A DNA stretch of 64,000 nt from Tritonibacter multivorans. GTDB lineage: Bacteria; Pseudomonadota; Alphaproteobacteria; Rhodobacterales; Rhodobacteraceae. The notes below the pieces were generated by a model. The model saw nothing but the letters and a program-made list of their open reading frames with translations. It was not told the origin of the DNA and did not search any database. The position numbers and the translations under genes are program-made. Each line of letters opens with the position of its first letter. The stretch's first letter is position 1. The stretch is from contig NZ_CYSD01000031.1 of assembly GCF_001458415.1 (NCBI RefSeq), positions 62,001 to 126,000 on the forward strand. Direction: 5' to 3'. Positions 8,158-16,200 of the stretch are shown piece by piece.

Positions 8158-8613
8158 ATGTCTGAACTGGATATCACGAGTCAGCTTGACGATGTCCCTG
8201 GCTTCATTGCGGATATTCTTGGTTCAGTGAAGACCATTGCCATGGTTGGCGCTAGCGCGGACAGCCGCAAACCCAGCTATCAGGTCCTGCGGGTTCTGCT
8301 GGATGCAGGCTATGATGTGATCCCAGTCAATCCGCGCCCCGGCCTGACCGAGATCTGCGGCCAAAAGGTCTATGCAACGCTGTTATCTATCGACCGCCCG
8401 GTCGATATGGTCGACGTGTTTCGCCCGTCCGCTGACCTGTATGGCGTGGCTGAGGAGGCCATTGCCATCGGTGCAAAGGTTCTGTGGGCCCAAATTGGGG
8501 TGACAGATGAACGCGCCGCCAAACACGCCCGGGCCGCAGGGCTGAAGGTTGTTATGGACCGCTGTCCGAAAATTGAACTGAGGCTGCTGCAAGAGGGCAG
8601 TTCGCCGACATAG
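8158..8613 (+). CDS. CoA-binding domain protein (succinyl-CoA synthetase alpha-like Rossmann fold)
   Basis: A 151-residue single-domain protein with the V-G-A-S-A-D-S-R-K-P-S-Y-Q-V nucleotide/CoA-binding loop near residue 31, V-I-P-V-N-P-R near 58, and a conserved late Cys in M-D-R-C-P-K. The family (CoA_binding_2) is widespread and binds CoA; its exact role is unknown. It is followed 43 bases later by the enoyl-CoA hydratase homologue and heads a same-strand run of CoA-related genes ending at 11954. Confidence 0.85.
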   Translation: MSELDITSQLDDVPGFIADILGSVKTIAMVGASADSRKPSYQVLRVLLDAGYDVIPVNPRPGLTEICGQKVYATLLSIDRPVDMVDVFRPSADLYGVAEEAIAIGAKVLWAQIGVTDERAAKHARAAGLKVVMDRCPKIELRLLQEGSSPT

Positions 8614-8656
8614 GAGGTCGGCACACGCGAGGGAAACGGCCAGGGGAGGAGTTGCC

Positions 8657-9463
8657 GTGAAAGACCAAGAAAACGCACCCGTTCTATTGGACATCGACGA
8701 CGGGGTTGCGACCGTCACGCTCAATCGGCCGCAATCGATCAATGCCCTGTCCGAGGACATGCTTGCTGCGCTGCAATCCGTTTGGGATCAACTGGCAGAG
8801 GACAGAGCCGTGAAGGCCGTGGTTCTGCGCAGTGCAGGGGATCATTTCTGTGCGGGGCATAATCTCAAGGAGATGACGGCGCGGCGGACAGACGCGGACG
8901 GTGGGCAAGCCTATTTCAACGCGCTTTTTGCAACCTGTTCCAAGATGATGATGTCGATTGTGAATTTACCGCAACCCGTCATCGCGGAGGTAAAGGGGAT
9001 TGCAACAGCGGCTGGCTGCCAGCTGGTTGCGACCTGTGATCTGGCGGTGGCGTCCGACGATGCGCGGTTTGCCACATCCGGGGTGAACATCGGCCTGTTC
9101 TGTTCCACACCCATGGTGGCGCTTAGTCGGAACCTGTCGCGCAAACACGCAATGGAGCTGCTGCTGACGGGCGACTTCCTGCCCGCGAACCGCGCGGCGG
9201 AAATGGGGTTGGTCAATCGCGTTGTAGCGGGCACCGAGCTCCAATCCACAGCGCAGAACCTGGCCCGTGCCATCGCAAAAAAGTCTGCGGCAGCCGTCAA
9301 AATCGGCAAACGTGCGTTCTACGAGCAAGCGGAAATGGGGCTTGTTGATGCTTACGCATTTGCCGGGCGCACCATGGCAGAAAACATGATGACCCGCGAT
9401 GCGGAGGCAGGCATTGGCGCTTTTGTCACCAAACAGCCGTTGCCGGAATGGGAAGGGGAGTAG
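8657..9463 (+). CDS. Enoyl-CoA hydratase/isomerase homologue (ECHDC3-like)
   Basis: A 268-residue crotonase-fold protein starting at GTG 8657 behind a clear AGGGGAGGA site at 8642-8650. The CoA-binding and oxyanion-hole segments are present (F-C-A-G-H-N-L-K-E-M and A-A-G-C-Q-L-V-A). In the second catalytic region the sequence is N-I-G-L-F-C-S-T-P, the pattern of the ECHDC3 subgroup, in place of the usual Glu-containing loop, so classical hydratase activity is doubtful. It probably acts on the product of the acyl-CoA ligase that follows 6 bases later. Confidence 0.88.
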   Translation: MKDQENAPVLLDIDDGVATVTLNRPQSINALSEDMLAALQSVWDQLAEDRAVKAVVLRSAGDHFCAGHNLKEMTARRTDADGGQAYFNALFATCSKMMMSIVNLPQPVIAEVKGIATAAGCQLVATCDLAVASDDARFATSGVNIGLFCSTPMVALSRNLSRKHAMELLLTGDFLPANRAAEMGLVNRVVAGTELQSTAQNLARAIAKKSAAAVKIGKRAFYEQAEMGLVDAYAFAGRTMAENMMTRDAEAGIGAFVTKQPLPEWEGE

Positions 9464-9469
9464 GACCGC

Positions 9470-11116
9470 ATGTCGATTTATGATGGGCCAGAGCTCGCCC
9501 GAAACGCAGCCAACCATGTCGCATTGTCACCGGTGTCGATCTTAACACGCACAGCCCGCGTTTACCCTGAACGCCCCGCTGTGATCTATGGCGACCTGCG
9601 GCGCACCTGGGCAGAGGTCGCGACCCGCTGCAGCCAGCTTGCCTCTGCTTTGTCACGGCGTGGCATTGGGCGCGGGGACACGGTTGCGCTGCTCGCCCCC
9701 AATGTGCCCGAAGCCCTGGAATGCGCGCTGGCGGTGCCGATGACGGGTGCGGTGATCAATGCCAACAACACCCGGCTTGATGCAAATACGATCGCCTACA
9801 TTCTGGACCATGGCGAAGCCAAAGTTCTGCTGGTCGACACGGAATTTTCAGCCCTTGCCCAGGCCGCAGTGGCAGAGCTTGCATCCCCGCCACTGATTAT
9901 TGACATCTGCGACCCTGCGGCACCGGGAGACCGCATTGGAGAAATGGACTATGAGGCCTTCTTGGCAACCGGTGACCCGGCGTTTGTGCCACGCCCGCCA
10001 TCGGACGAATGGGATGCTTTGGCGCTGAACTACACCTCTGGCACCACGGGGCGGCCCAAGGGCGTGGTCTATTCCCATCGCGGCGCCTACCTCAATGCGG
10101 TCAACAATACGATCACATGGGCGATGCCGCATTTTCCGGTCTACCTGTGGACCGTGCCAATGTTTCATTGCAACGGCTGGTGTTTCCCTTGGACCATTAC
10201 ATTGCTGGCAGGCACGCATGTGTTTATGCGCGCGCCCCGTGCGGGCCCTGTTTTTGATGCTATTGCCGATCATGGCGTGACTCATCTGGGCGGTGCGCCG
10301 ATCATTATGTCGCTGATTGCCGATGCGCCGCCAGAGGTCATCCGCAGCTTTGACCACACGGTCGAGATGATGACAGCGGCCTCGCCCCCGCCAGCATCCG
10401 TTATTGCAGCTATTGAGGCCCTCGGCTTCAATATCACCCATGTTTACGGCCTGACCGAAGTCTATGGCCCGGCTGTGGTCTGCGCGTGGAAACCGGAATG
10501 GGACGCGCTGCCCGCCGCTGACAAAGCCCGCAAGAAAGCCCGTCAAGGGGTGGGCTGCGCCCTGGAAGAAGAGGTCTGCGTCGTTGATGCTGAAACAGCT
10601 GCGCCGGTGCCATGGGATGGTCAAACCCAGGGCGAGATCGTCTTTCGCGGCAATATCTGCATGAAAGGCTATCTCAAAGCGCCAGCGCCCACGGCAGAGG
10701 CCTTCAAAGATGGGTGGTTCTGGTCGGGCGACATCGCGGTGCAGCATCCGGATGGCTATGTGGAGATCCGCGACCGGGCCAAGGACATTATCATTTCGGG
10801 CGGGGAAAACATTTCGTCTATCGAGGTGGAAAATGCGATCAACAATCATCCAGCCGTGGCCTTTGTCGCCGTTGTGGCGCGCCCGGACGACAAATGGGGC
10901 GAGGTGCCCTGCGCCTTTGTCGAAACGAAACCGGGCCATTCGATCACGAACGACGAACTCATGTCCCATGCGCGCAAAGGTCTGGCCGGGTTCCAACGCC
11001 CCAAGATGGTTGTGCAGGGTGTTCTGCCAAAAAACGCAACCGGCAAAATCCTGAAACACCAGTTACGCGACATTGCAAAAGCCGACGCTCCGACGTTGGA
11101 ACAAGAAGGAGAGTGA
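9470..11116 (+). CDS. Acyl-CoA ligase (AMP-forming), DmdB-like
   Basis: A 548-residue ANL-superfamily ligase that activates a carboxylic acid to its CoA thioester. Core motifs are visible: Y-T-S-G-T-T-G-R-P-K-G (phosphate loop, about residue 186), Y-G-L-T-E-V-Y-G-P (about 326), W-S-G-D-I-A (about 422), R-D-R-A-K-D-I-I-I-S-G-G-E-N-I-S-S, and the C-terminal catalytic Lys in N-A-T-G-K-I-L-K. Its overall look resembles medium-chain/methylmercaptopropionate-CoA ligases of roseobacters, but substrate assignment by eye is weak. It is co-oriented and nearly contiguous with the enoyl-CoA hydratase homologue and the FAH hydrolase. Confidence 0.9.
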   Translation: MSIYDGPELARNAANHVALSPVSILTRTARVYPERPAVIYGDLRRTWAEVATRCSQLASALSRRGIGRGDTVALLAPNVPEALECALAVPMTGAVINANNTRLDANTIAYILDHGEAKVLLVDTEFSALAQAAVAELASPPLIIDICDPAAPGDRIGEMDYEAFLATGDPAFVPRPPSDEWDALALNYTSGTTGRPKGVVYSHRGAYLNAVNNTITWAMPHFPVYLWTVPMFHCNGWCFPWTITLLAGTHVFMRAPRAGPVFDAIADHGVTHLGGAPIIMSLIADAPPEVIRSFDHTVEMMTAASPPPASVIAAIEALGFNITHVYGLTEVYGPAVVCAWKPEWDALPAADKARKKARQGVGCALEEEVCVVDAETAAPVPWDGQTQGEIVFRGNICMKGYLKAPAPTAEAFKDGWFWSGDIAVQHPDGYVEIRDRAKDIIISGGENISSIEVENAINNHPAVAFVAVVARPDDKWGEVPCAFVETKPGHSITNDELMSHARKGLAGFQRPKMVVQGVLPKNATGKILKHQLRDIAKADAPTLEQEGE

Positions 11117-11117
11117 T

Positions 11118-11954
11118 GTGCAGATCTGCCATCTCAGACAGGGCGCAACGATCATTCCGGCCATCCGCGACGGAGATAACCACCGGGATGCGCGCGCCCT
11201 GACCCCGGCTTTTGATGCCGCATTTTTTGCTGCCGGTGGTCTCGCGCAGCTGCGGGCCGCGGATGTGTCGTCCCTGCCTGCGGTTGACAGGTTCGACAGC
11301 TTTGGGCCTTGCGTCTTGCGCCCTTCGAAAATTGTCTGTGTCGGGTTGAACTACCACGATCATGCAAAAGAAGCCGGGATGGAGCCCCCCGCTGAACCGG
11401 TGATTTTCTTCAAGTCGCCATCAGCGCTGTCGGGGCCCAACGACCCGATCCTGCTGCCGCCGGGCTGTGACATGCTGGATTGGGAGGTCGAGCTGGCCTT
11501 TGTTATCGGGCACCGTGCCAAACGGGTGAGCCAAGCTGAGGCGCTGGCCCATGTGGCGGGGTTTGCGATTATGAACGACGTCTCGGACCGCAATGCACAG
11601 ATGATGCGGGGCGGCCAATGGGCGAAGGGGAAAAGTTATGACAGCTTCGCGCCGCTGGGGCCCTATCTGGATCTGGATGTTGCGGATCCGCATGCGTTGT
11701 CTCTGACCCTCGCGGTGAACGGCCAGCAAATGCAAAATGGCTCAACCTCGGACCTGATCTTTGACCTGCCCACGGTGATTGAACATATATCTGAATTCAT
11801 GACGCTGGAGCCCGGCGACATTATAACAACGGGCACCCCGGCCGGGGTTGGCTATGGTATGACCCCCAAACAGTTCCTGAAAGCCGGCGACAGAGTGGAA
11901 ACCGCAATCACCGGACTGGGCACGCAGTCGCAGGAGGTGGTGCCTGACGACTGA
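11118..11954 (+). CDS. Fumarylacetoacetate hydrolase (FAH) family protein
   Basis: A 278-residue FAH-fold protein. The metal site is visible as W-E-V-E-L-A (Glu-x-Glu) and N-D-V-S-D-R, followed by K-G-K-S-Y-D-S-F-A-P-L-G-P and T-G-T-P-A-G-V-G-Y-G near the C-terminus. Members hydrolyse or decarboxylate diketo or oxo acids. The start is GTG 11118, two bases after the acyl-CoA ligase stop and six bases behind AAGGAG; a longer ATG-initiated frame would lie inside the ligase gene. It ends next to the convergent ammonia-lyase homologue. Confidence 0.9.
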   Translation: MQICHLRQGATIIPAIRDGDNHRDARALTPAFDAAFFAAGGLAQLRAADVSSLPAVDRFDSFGPCVLRPSKIVCVGLNYHDHAKEAGMEPPAEPVIFFKSPSALSGPNDPILLPPGCDMLDWEVELAFVIGHRAKRVSQAEALAHVAGFAIMNDVSDRNAQMMRGGQWAKGKSYDSFAPLGPYLDLDVADPHALSLTLAVNGQQMQNGSTSDLIFDLPTVIEHISEFMTLEPGDIITTGTPAGVGYGMTPKQFLKAGDRVETAITGLGTQSQEVVPDD

Positions 11955-13454
11955 TCACGCAAGTTCAAAGGGCGGCTTCTGGCCTGAGATTTCATCGAAC
12001 ATACGCTCAATATCAGCGTTCAGCGGGCGGTCGTCCTTGTAGATCGGAACGGCGGCGCGAAGCATGCGATGAAGCTGTTGCAGGCGGCTGCCGCGTTGCA
12101 GATCTTCTGTGATCAGATCCTGTGCTTGCGCGCCACACAACAGTTCGATCGACAGGATTAGCCCGACGTTTCGCACAACGCGCAGGGCTTTTTCGGCGGC
12201 CGGCGTGGCGTGGGTCAGAATGTCCTCCTGCAGGCCCGATGTGATGCCGTTCCCCAAGGAGGCAGGGGTGCCCAACATACGGTTTTCATTGACCAAAGAG
12301 GTCGCGGTATACTGCGCAATCATAAAACCGGACCCGGTGCCTGCCTCGGTTGTCAGAAATGCTGGCAGATCGCTGACCAGCGGATTCACCAAACGGTCCA
12401 CGCGGCGTTCCGAAATCGCGCCCAACTGTGCTGCGACGATGGAAATCCGGTCGGCTGCAAACGCCACTGCCGCGCCAACCGCATTGGCTTGGCTGAACAC
12501 CTTTGGCTCTGACGGGGTGCCGCCGACGGTTGGGTTGTCAGACACGCCACAAAGTTCGGTGGCCAGCACATCGTGGATCTGTGAAAGTTCGTCACGGATG
12601 GCGCCATGGACCTGCGGGATGGCACGCAGACTGAGGGGGTCTTGCGTGCTGCGCTTAGCCTCGGGGGCGCGTGCAACGCCGTCGAGCCAGCCAAGGAGAT
12701 TTTCGGTCGTTACCTGAACCCCGGCAGAGCGGCGCAGCATTACCGTACTGCCGGTGAAAGTCTCGCTCTGGCGGGCCAGAACACTGTAGCTCAGCGCCGA
12801 GGCCGCATCTGCCCAATTCGCAAGCTCACTGATCCGGGCATGTGCCAAGATCGCAAGACCGGTCGCGCAAGGGGTGCCGTTTACGAGGCTCAGCCCTTCT
12901 TTTGCCTGCAAAACACGCGGGGTGCGGCCGATCTTGGTGAGGGCTTCGTTGGCCGAGATGAGTTTGCCATCGAGCGTTGCCTGTCCGGCTCCGACCACCA
13001 GCAAACCGATGGAAGCGGTCTGGGTCAGGTATCCAACAGACCCGCGCGAGGGCACAACCGGCGTGATCCCCGCATTCAGCAGCAAAAGCAGCACTTCAAC
13101 GCAATCCCAGGAAAGCCCGGATTTCCCGAGGGCATAATTGTTGATCTGCGTCGCCATTATGGCGCGCACGGCTTCAATCTCCAGCGGCTCTCCCATGCCG
13201 CAGGCATGGCTGAACAGAATGTTGTGAGACAGCGCAGACTGGTTTTCCGCGCTGATAACAATATCGCAGAGTGCCCCGACGCCGGTATTGATGCCATAGC
13301 CCCTTGCGCCGCTGTCGACAAAGGCCTCCACGATGTCGCGCGCCATTTTGATACGGGCAATCGCCTGATCGGACAGCGCCAGCTGCGCGCCCCTTGCAAC
13401 AGCGAGGATTTGTTGCGGCGTCAAAGGATCATCAATGAGAACCGTCTGGGTCAT
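11955..13454 (-). CDS. Histidine/phenylalanine ammonia-lyase family protein lacking the MIO tripeptide
   Basis: A 499-residue protein clearly in the HAL/PAL/TAL fold: Y-G-I-N-T-G-V-G, N-I-L-F-S-H-A-C-G, E-G-L-S-L-V-N-G-T, Q-D-P-L-S-L-R-A-I-P-Q-V-H-G, S-D-N-P-T-V and L-Q-E-D are all recognisable. At residues 138-143 it reads G-S-V-G-Y-L where active lyases have G-S-V-G-A-S-G-D-L, so the Ala-Ser-Gly that cyclises to the MIO electrophile is missing. The catalytic Tyr of the D-x-Y-S-L-R motif is Leu274. A normal lyase reaction is therefore unlikely; an aminomutase, hydratase or binding role is open. ATG 13454 gives the family start. It converges with the FAH/CoA-ligase unit. Confidence 0.85.
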   Translation of the reverse strand: MTQTVLIDDPLTPQQILAVARGAQLALSDQAIARIKMARDIVEAFVDSGARGYGINTGVGALCDIVISAENQSALSHNILFSHACGMGEPLEIEAVRAIMATQINNYALGKSGLSWDCVEVLLLLLNAGITPVVPSRGSVGYLTQTASIGLLVVGAGQATLDGKLISANEALTKIGRTPRVLQAKEGLSLVNGTPCATGLAILAHARISELANWADAASALSYSVLARQSETFTGSTVMLRRSAGVQVTTENLLGWLDGVARAPEAKRSTQDPLSLRAIPQVHGAIRDELSQIHDVLATELCGVSDNPTVGGTPSEPKVFSQANAVGAAVAFAADRISIVAAQLGAISERRVDRLVNPLVSDLPAFLTTEAGTGSGFMIAQYTATSLVNENRMLGTPASLGNGITSGLQEDILTHATPAAEKALRVVRNVGLILSIELLCGAQAQDLITEDLQRGSRLQQLHRMLRAAVPIYKDDRPLNADIERMFDEISGQKPPFELA

Positions 13455-13558
13455 GGCGTTCGGGTCCGGGATTGGCAGGCAAACCGGATCCTCCGGTGGC
13501 CTTGCGGGCAAAATTTTGAGACGAAGTGAAAGCGCGCCTTATTGGGTGCTTTTAATCC

Positions 13559-13578
13559 TTTTATGTATGCACATAAAA
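13559..13578. promoter_or_regulatory. Inverted repeat TTTTATGT-ATGC-ACATAAAA upstream of the lyase homologue
   Basis: Two perfect 8-base arms are separated by four bases, 105 bases in front of the lyase homologue's ATG. On the minus strand a TTGACT hexamer (13585-13580) directly precedes the repeat, so a bound protein would cover the promoter spacer. The T-x-T-G-T/A-C-A-x-A layout resembles GntR-type operators. No GntR gene is in the window, so the regulator is unknown. Confidence 0.45.
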
Positions 13579-13711
13579 AAGTCAACGCAGGAGGTGGAGC
13601 AGCACGCGGAAAACAGGCTGCGCAGCCCAAACCGTGCCCTTGCACAGGACGCAGGACGCTGGACACAGTTAGATTTTCTGAAAGACGGCCGAAGCTGCGA
13701 CGGGGCTGTGG

Positions 13712-14443
13712 TTAACCTTCAAAATCGGGCAGCTGTTCCAATGCGGATTTCAGGGCGTCGCCCCAACCTTCGGAAATCTGCTTGAAATAAGGATCATCTG
13801 CTTCCACGCGCTCTATCCGGCCAGAGGTCAGGCTGTCTTCGGTATAAAGCTGAAGATCCAGGGGCAGACCGACGCCAAGATTGGCCTTTATGGTGGAGTC
13901 AAAGCTGACCAGAAGCAGCTTTACAGCCTCGGCAAAAGACATATCCGCATCAAAGGCGCGGACGAGGATCGGGCGCCCGTATTTGGTTTCCCCAATCTGG
14001 AAGAAAGGCGTTTCGGCCCCGGCCTCGATGAAATTGCCCTCGGGGTAGATCAGAAACAGGCGGGATTGACCGCCTTCGATCTGACCCCCAAGGATCAAGG
14101 TTGCATGAAAGGCACTGTCGGCTTGTTGGCCGCCGCGGGCGTGCCCCTCGATCACTTCTTTCAACGCCGCCGAGACAATCCGCGCGACCTGAAACATGGT
14201 CGGGGCTTCAAGGATCGATGGCGCGCGGTCTTCGGGCGCTTTGGTGCGTTCTTCCAGCAGGCTCACCACCGCCTGCGTCGTTGCCAGATTGCCCGCCGTC
14301 AACAGCGTTATGGTCCGGTCCCCGGGCACATTCCACGAGAACATCTTTTTGAATTTGGAGATATTGTCGACACCCGCATTGGTACGCGTGTCCGACATGA
14401 ACACCAAGCCTTGGCTCAAGCGCAGCCCCACAGCATAGGTCAT
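13712..14443 (-). CDS. Anbu-type proteasome-like peptidase
   Basis: A 243-residue Ntn-hydrolase of the bacterial Anbu (ancestral beta subunit) family. After Met removal the nucleophile Thr1 is exposed (M-T-Y-A-V-G-L); Asp17 lies in S-D-T-R and a Lys cluster around positions 29-32 supplies the active-site lysine. No propeptide is present, as is typical. It is the last gene of the operon ATP-grasp, alpha-E, transglutaminase, Anbu, a known association whose substrate is not established. ATG 14443 is chosen because it exposes Thr1; the frame is open further upstream into the transglutaminase gene. Confidence 0.9.
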   Translation of the reverse strand: MTYAVGLRLSQGLVFMSDTRTNAGVDNISKFKKMFSWNVPGDRTITLLTAGNLATTQAVVSLLEERTKAPEDRAPSILEAPTMFQVARIVSAALKEVIEGHARGGQQADSAFHATLILGGQIEGGQSRLFLIYPEGNFIEAGAETPFFQIGETKYGRPILVRAFDADMSFAEAVKLLLVSFDSTIKANLGVGLPLDLQLYTEDSLTSGRIERVEADDPYFKQISEGWGDALKSALEQLPDFEG

Positions 14444-14454
14444 GATGGTCTCCG

Positions 14455-15252
14455 TTATTGCTGGGCGACTTCCAGCTGAACCTTCAGAGCCTCGCCTGCC
14501 GCACCTATCCGGCTGCCTCTTACCGGAGCGGCCTCGCCATAGTCCAGCCCTGTGGCGACGCGGACGTACCGTCCGTCTGAGCAAATTCCATTGGAAACAT
14601 CAAAACCAACCCAGCCCAGCCCTTCAACATGGGCTTCCGCCCAAGCATGGGTGGCATCCTGCTGTTCGCGATCATCCATCAAAAGATACCCCGAAACATA
14701 GCGCGCCGGAATATCAAGCGCGCGGGCACAAGCAATGAAAACATGGCTGTGATCCTGGCAGACCCCGCGCCCGGCCACGATCGCATCCTCGGCTGTCCAG
14801 TCGGGCTGGGAGACACCTGTTTCATATTCAATCTGGGTTTTGATCACCGAAGACAGGGCATGCAGCCGTTCCAACGTTGCCCCGGATGGCACATCGCGCA
14901 GCAGCTGCCGGACCCCTTTGCCGGGTTTCGTCCGCTCTGTTGGGCGCGCGAACAGAGCCAGCGGAACGGGCCCACGATGGGGGCCGACCACGCCGCTCTG
15001 ATCCTCGACCTCTATGGCGCCTTCGGAAATCAGCTCTATGCTTTGGGTGTTCGGTTCAAAACTGATCAGTTCGACCGTATTGCGGTGAAAATCCTCAAAC
15101 TGCAGTTCTTTCTGGCCGCCGACCACTGTTGTGCGCCACGACAAGACCTTTTGGTTCCCCTCTGACTTTGGTGTTTTGCGCAGTTGTTGCAGGCCATAGG
15201 GCACCGGCGCGTCAAAGTCGTATCGGGTTGTATGTTTGATCCTCAGCTGCAT
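14455..15252 (-). CDS. Transglutaminase-like cysteine protease
   Basis: A 265-residue protein with an N-terminal beta domain (residues 1-110) and a transglutaminase core. The catalytic Cys is in G-R-G-V-C-Q-D-H-S-H-V-F (about residue 163), His in D-A-T-H-A-W-A-E (about 198) and Asp in G-F-D-V-S-N (about 215). It belongs to the family that accompanies Anbu and circularly permuted ATP-grasp proteins. It starts 3 bases after the alpha-E gene and ends 11 bases before Anbu. It may process or cross-link a peptide made by the ATP-grasp partner; this is inference. Confidence 0.9.
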   Translation of the reverse strand: MQLRIKHTTRYDFDAPVPYGLQQLRKTPKSEGNQKVLSWRTTVVGGQKELQFEDFHRNTVELISFEPNTQSIELISEGAIEVEDQSGVVGPHRGPVPLALFARPTERTKPGKGVRQLLRDVPSGATLERLHALSSVIKTQIEYETGVSQPDWTAEDAIVAGRGVCQDHSHVFIACARALDIPARYVSGYLLMDDREQQDATHAWAEAHVEGLGWVGFDVSNGICSDGRYVRVATGLDYGEAAPVRGSRIGAAGEALKVQLEVAQQ

Positions 15253-15255
15253 GGC

Positions 15256-16197
15256 CTACTCGTTGAAGCGATAGTCGATTTCGATCTGGGCACTGATCTT
15301 TCCCAGTTCAGTCAGAACGTCTTGAATGTATTCGTGCAAACCTTGCTCAAAGATCTCTGAAATCTCGCGCCCATCGAATTTTTGATAGAGCGCTGTGGCC
15401 AGAGCGGCGGATGGCATTTCGGTGCCATAGTCCTTGGCCAGATAGCCGAGGTTTTCCACCAGCTTGCGACTACAAAAGCTGAGGCTTCGCGGCATGCGTT
15501 CATCCAGAATGAGGAAATCCGCGATGTCTGACGCGCCGCTCTTCTGGCCACGGGTCATCCGGTACCCACCACCCGCCCCGATGGAGCGAAGAATGATTTC
15601 CCACTGCACATTGTCCAGCGATGAGCCAACCGAAAACGCGGTGGGCAGAAGAACGAAATACTTCACATCCAAGATCCGACCCACGTTGTCGGCGCGTTCA
15701 ATGAAGGTGCCCAAACGCAGGAAATCATAGATGTCATTGCGCATCATACTGCCGAGGATTGCGCCGCGGACCAAAGTGGTGCGTTCGCGAACCAATTCCA
15801 GCACATTGGGCAGGTCGCGTTCGCCCACGCGTCGCTTCAGCTGGTCTTCAAGGCGCATCCACGCGCCGTTCACCGCACTCCAGACCTCATAGGTTAGCGC
15901 GGTGCGCACCAGCCGCGCATTGTCCCGCGCCTGTTTGATAACCGAGCGGATGGACGAGGGGTTTTCAGTATCCCGCAACAGCCAGTCGATGGCGTTGTCT
16001 TTGGTGACCTCGTCATATTTGCTTTGATACCCCTGCAGAACACCCGCAGTTTGCAGAACGGGGCCCCATTCCTCATCCGCGCCATTGGACCGCGTCAGGG
16101 CCATACGTTGGCCAGTTTCGAGCAGACGGGCCGTGTTTTCCGCGCGCTCAAGATAGCGCGCCATCCAGAACAGCCCTCCGGCAGTTTTTCCCAGCAT
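15256..16197 (-). CDS. Alpha-E domain protein
   Basis: A 313-residue, mainly helical protein starting M-L-G-K-T-A-G-G-L-F-W-M-A-R-Y-L-E-R-A-E-N, the signature of the alpha-E (DUF403) family. Its function is unknown, but it nearly always sits next to the circularly permuted ATP-grasp protein and transglutaminase, as here, with 3-base gaps on both sides. It is probably a partner in one complex or pathway with them. Confidence 0.9.
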   Translation of the reverse strand: MLGKTAGGLFWMARYLERAENTARLLETGQRMALTRSNGADEEWGPVLQTAGVLQGYQSKYDEVTKDNAIDWLLRDTENPSSIRSVIKQARDNARLVRTALTYEVWSAVNGAWMRLEDQLKRRVGERDLPNVLELVRERTTLVRGAILGSMMRNDIYDFLRLGTFIERADNVGRILDVKYFVLLPTAFSVGSSLDNVQWEIILRSIGAGGGYRMTRGQKSGASDIADFLILDERMPRSLSFCSRKLVENLGYLAKDYGTEMPSAALATALYQKFDGREISEIFEQGLHEYIQDVLTELGKISAQIEIDYRFNE

Positions 16198-16200
16198 CGC

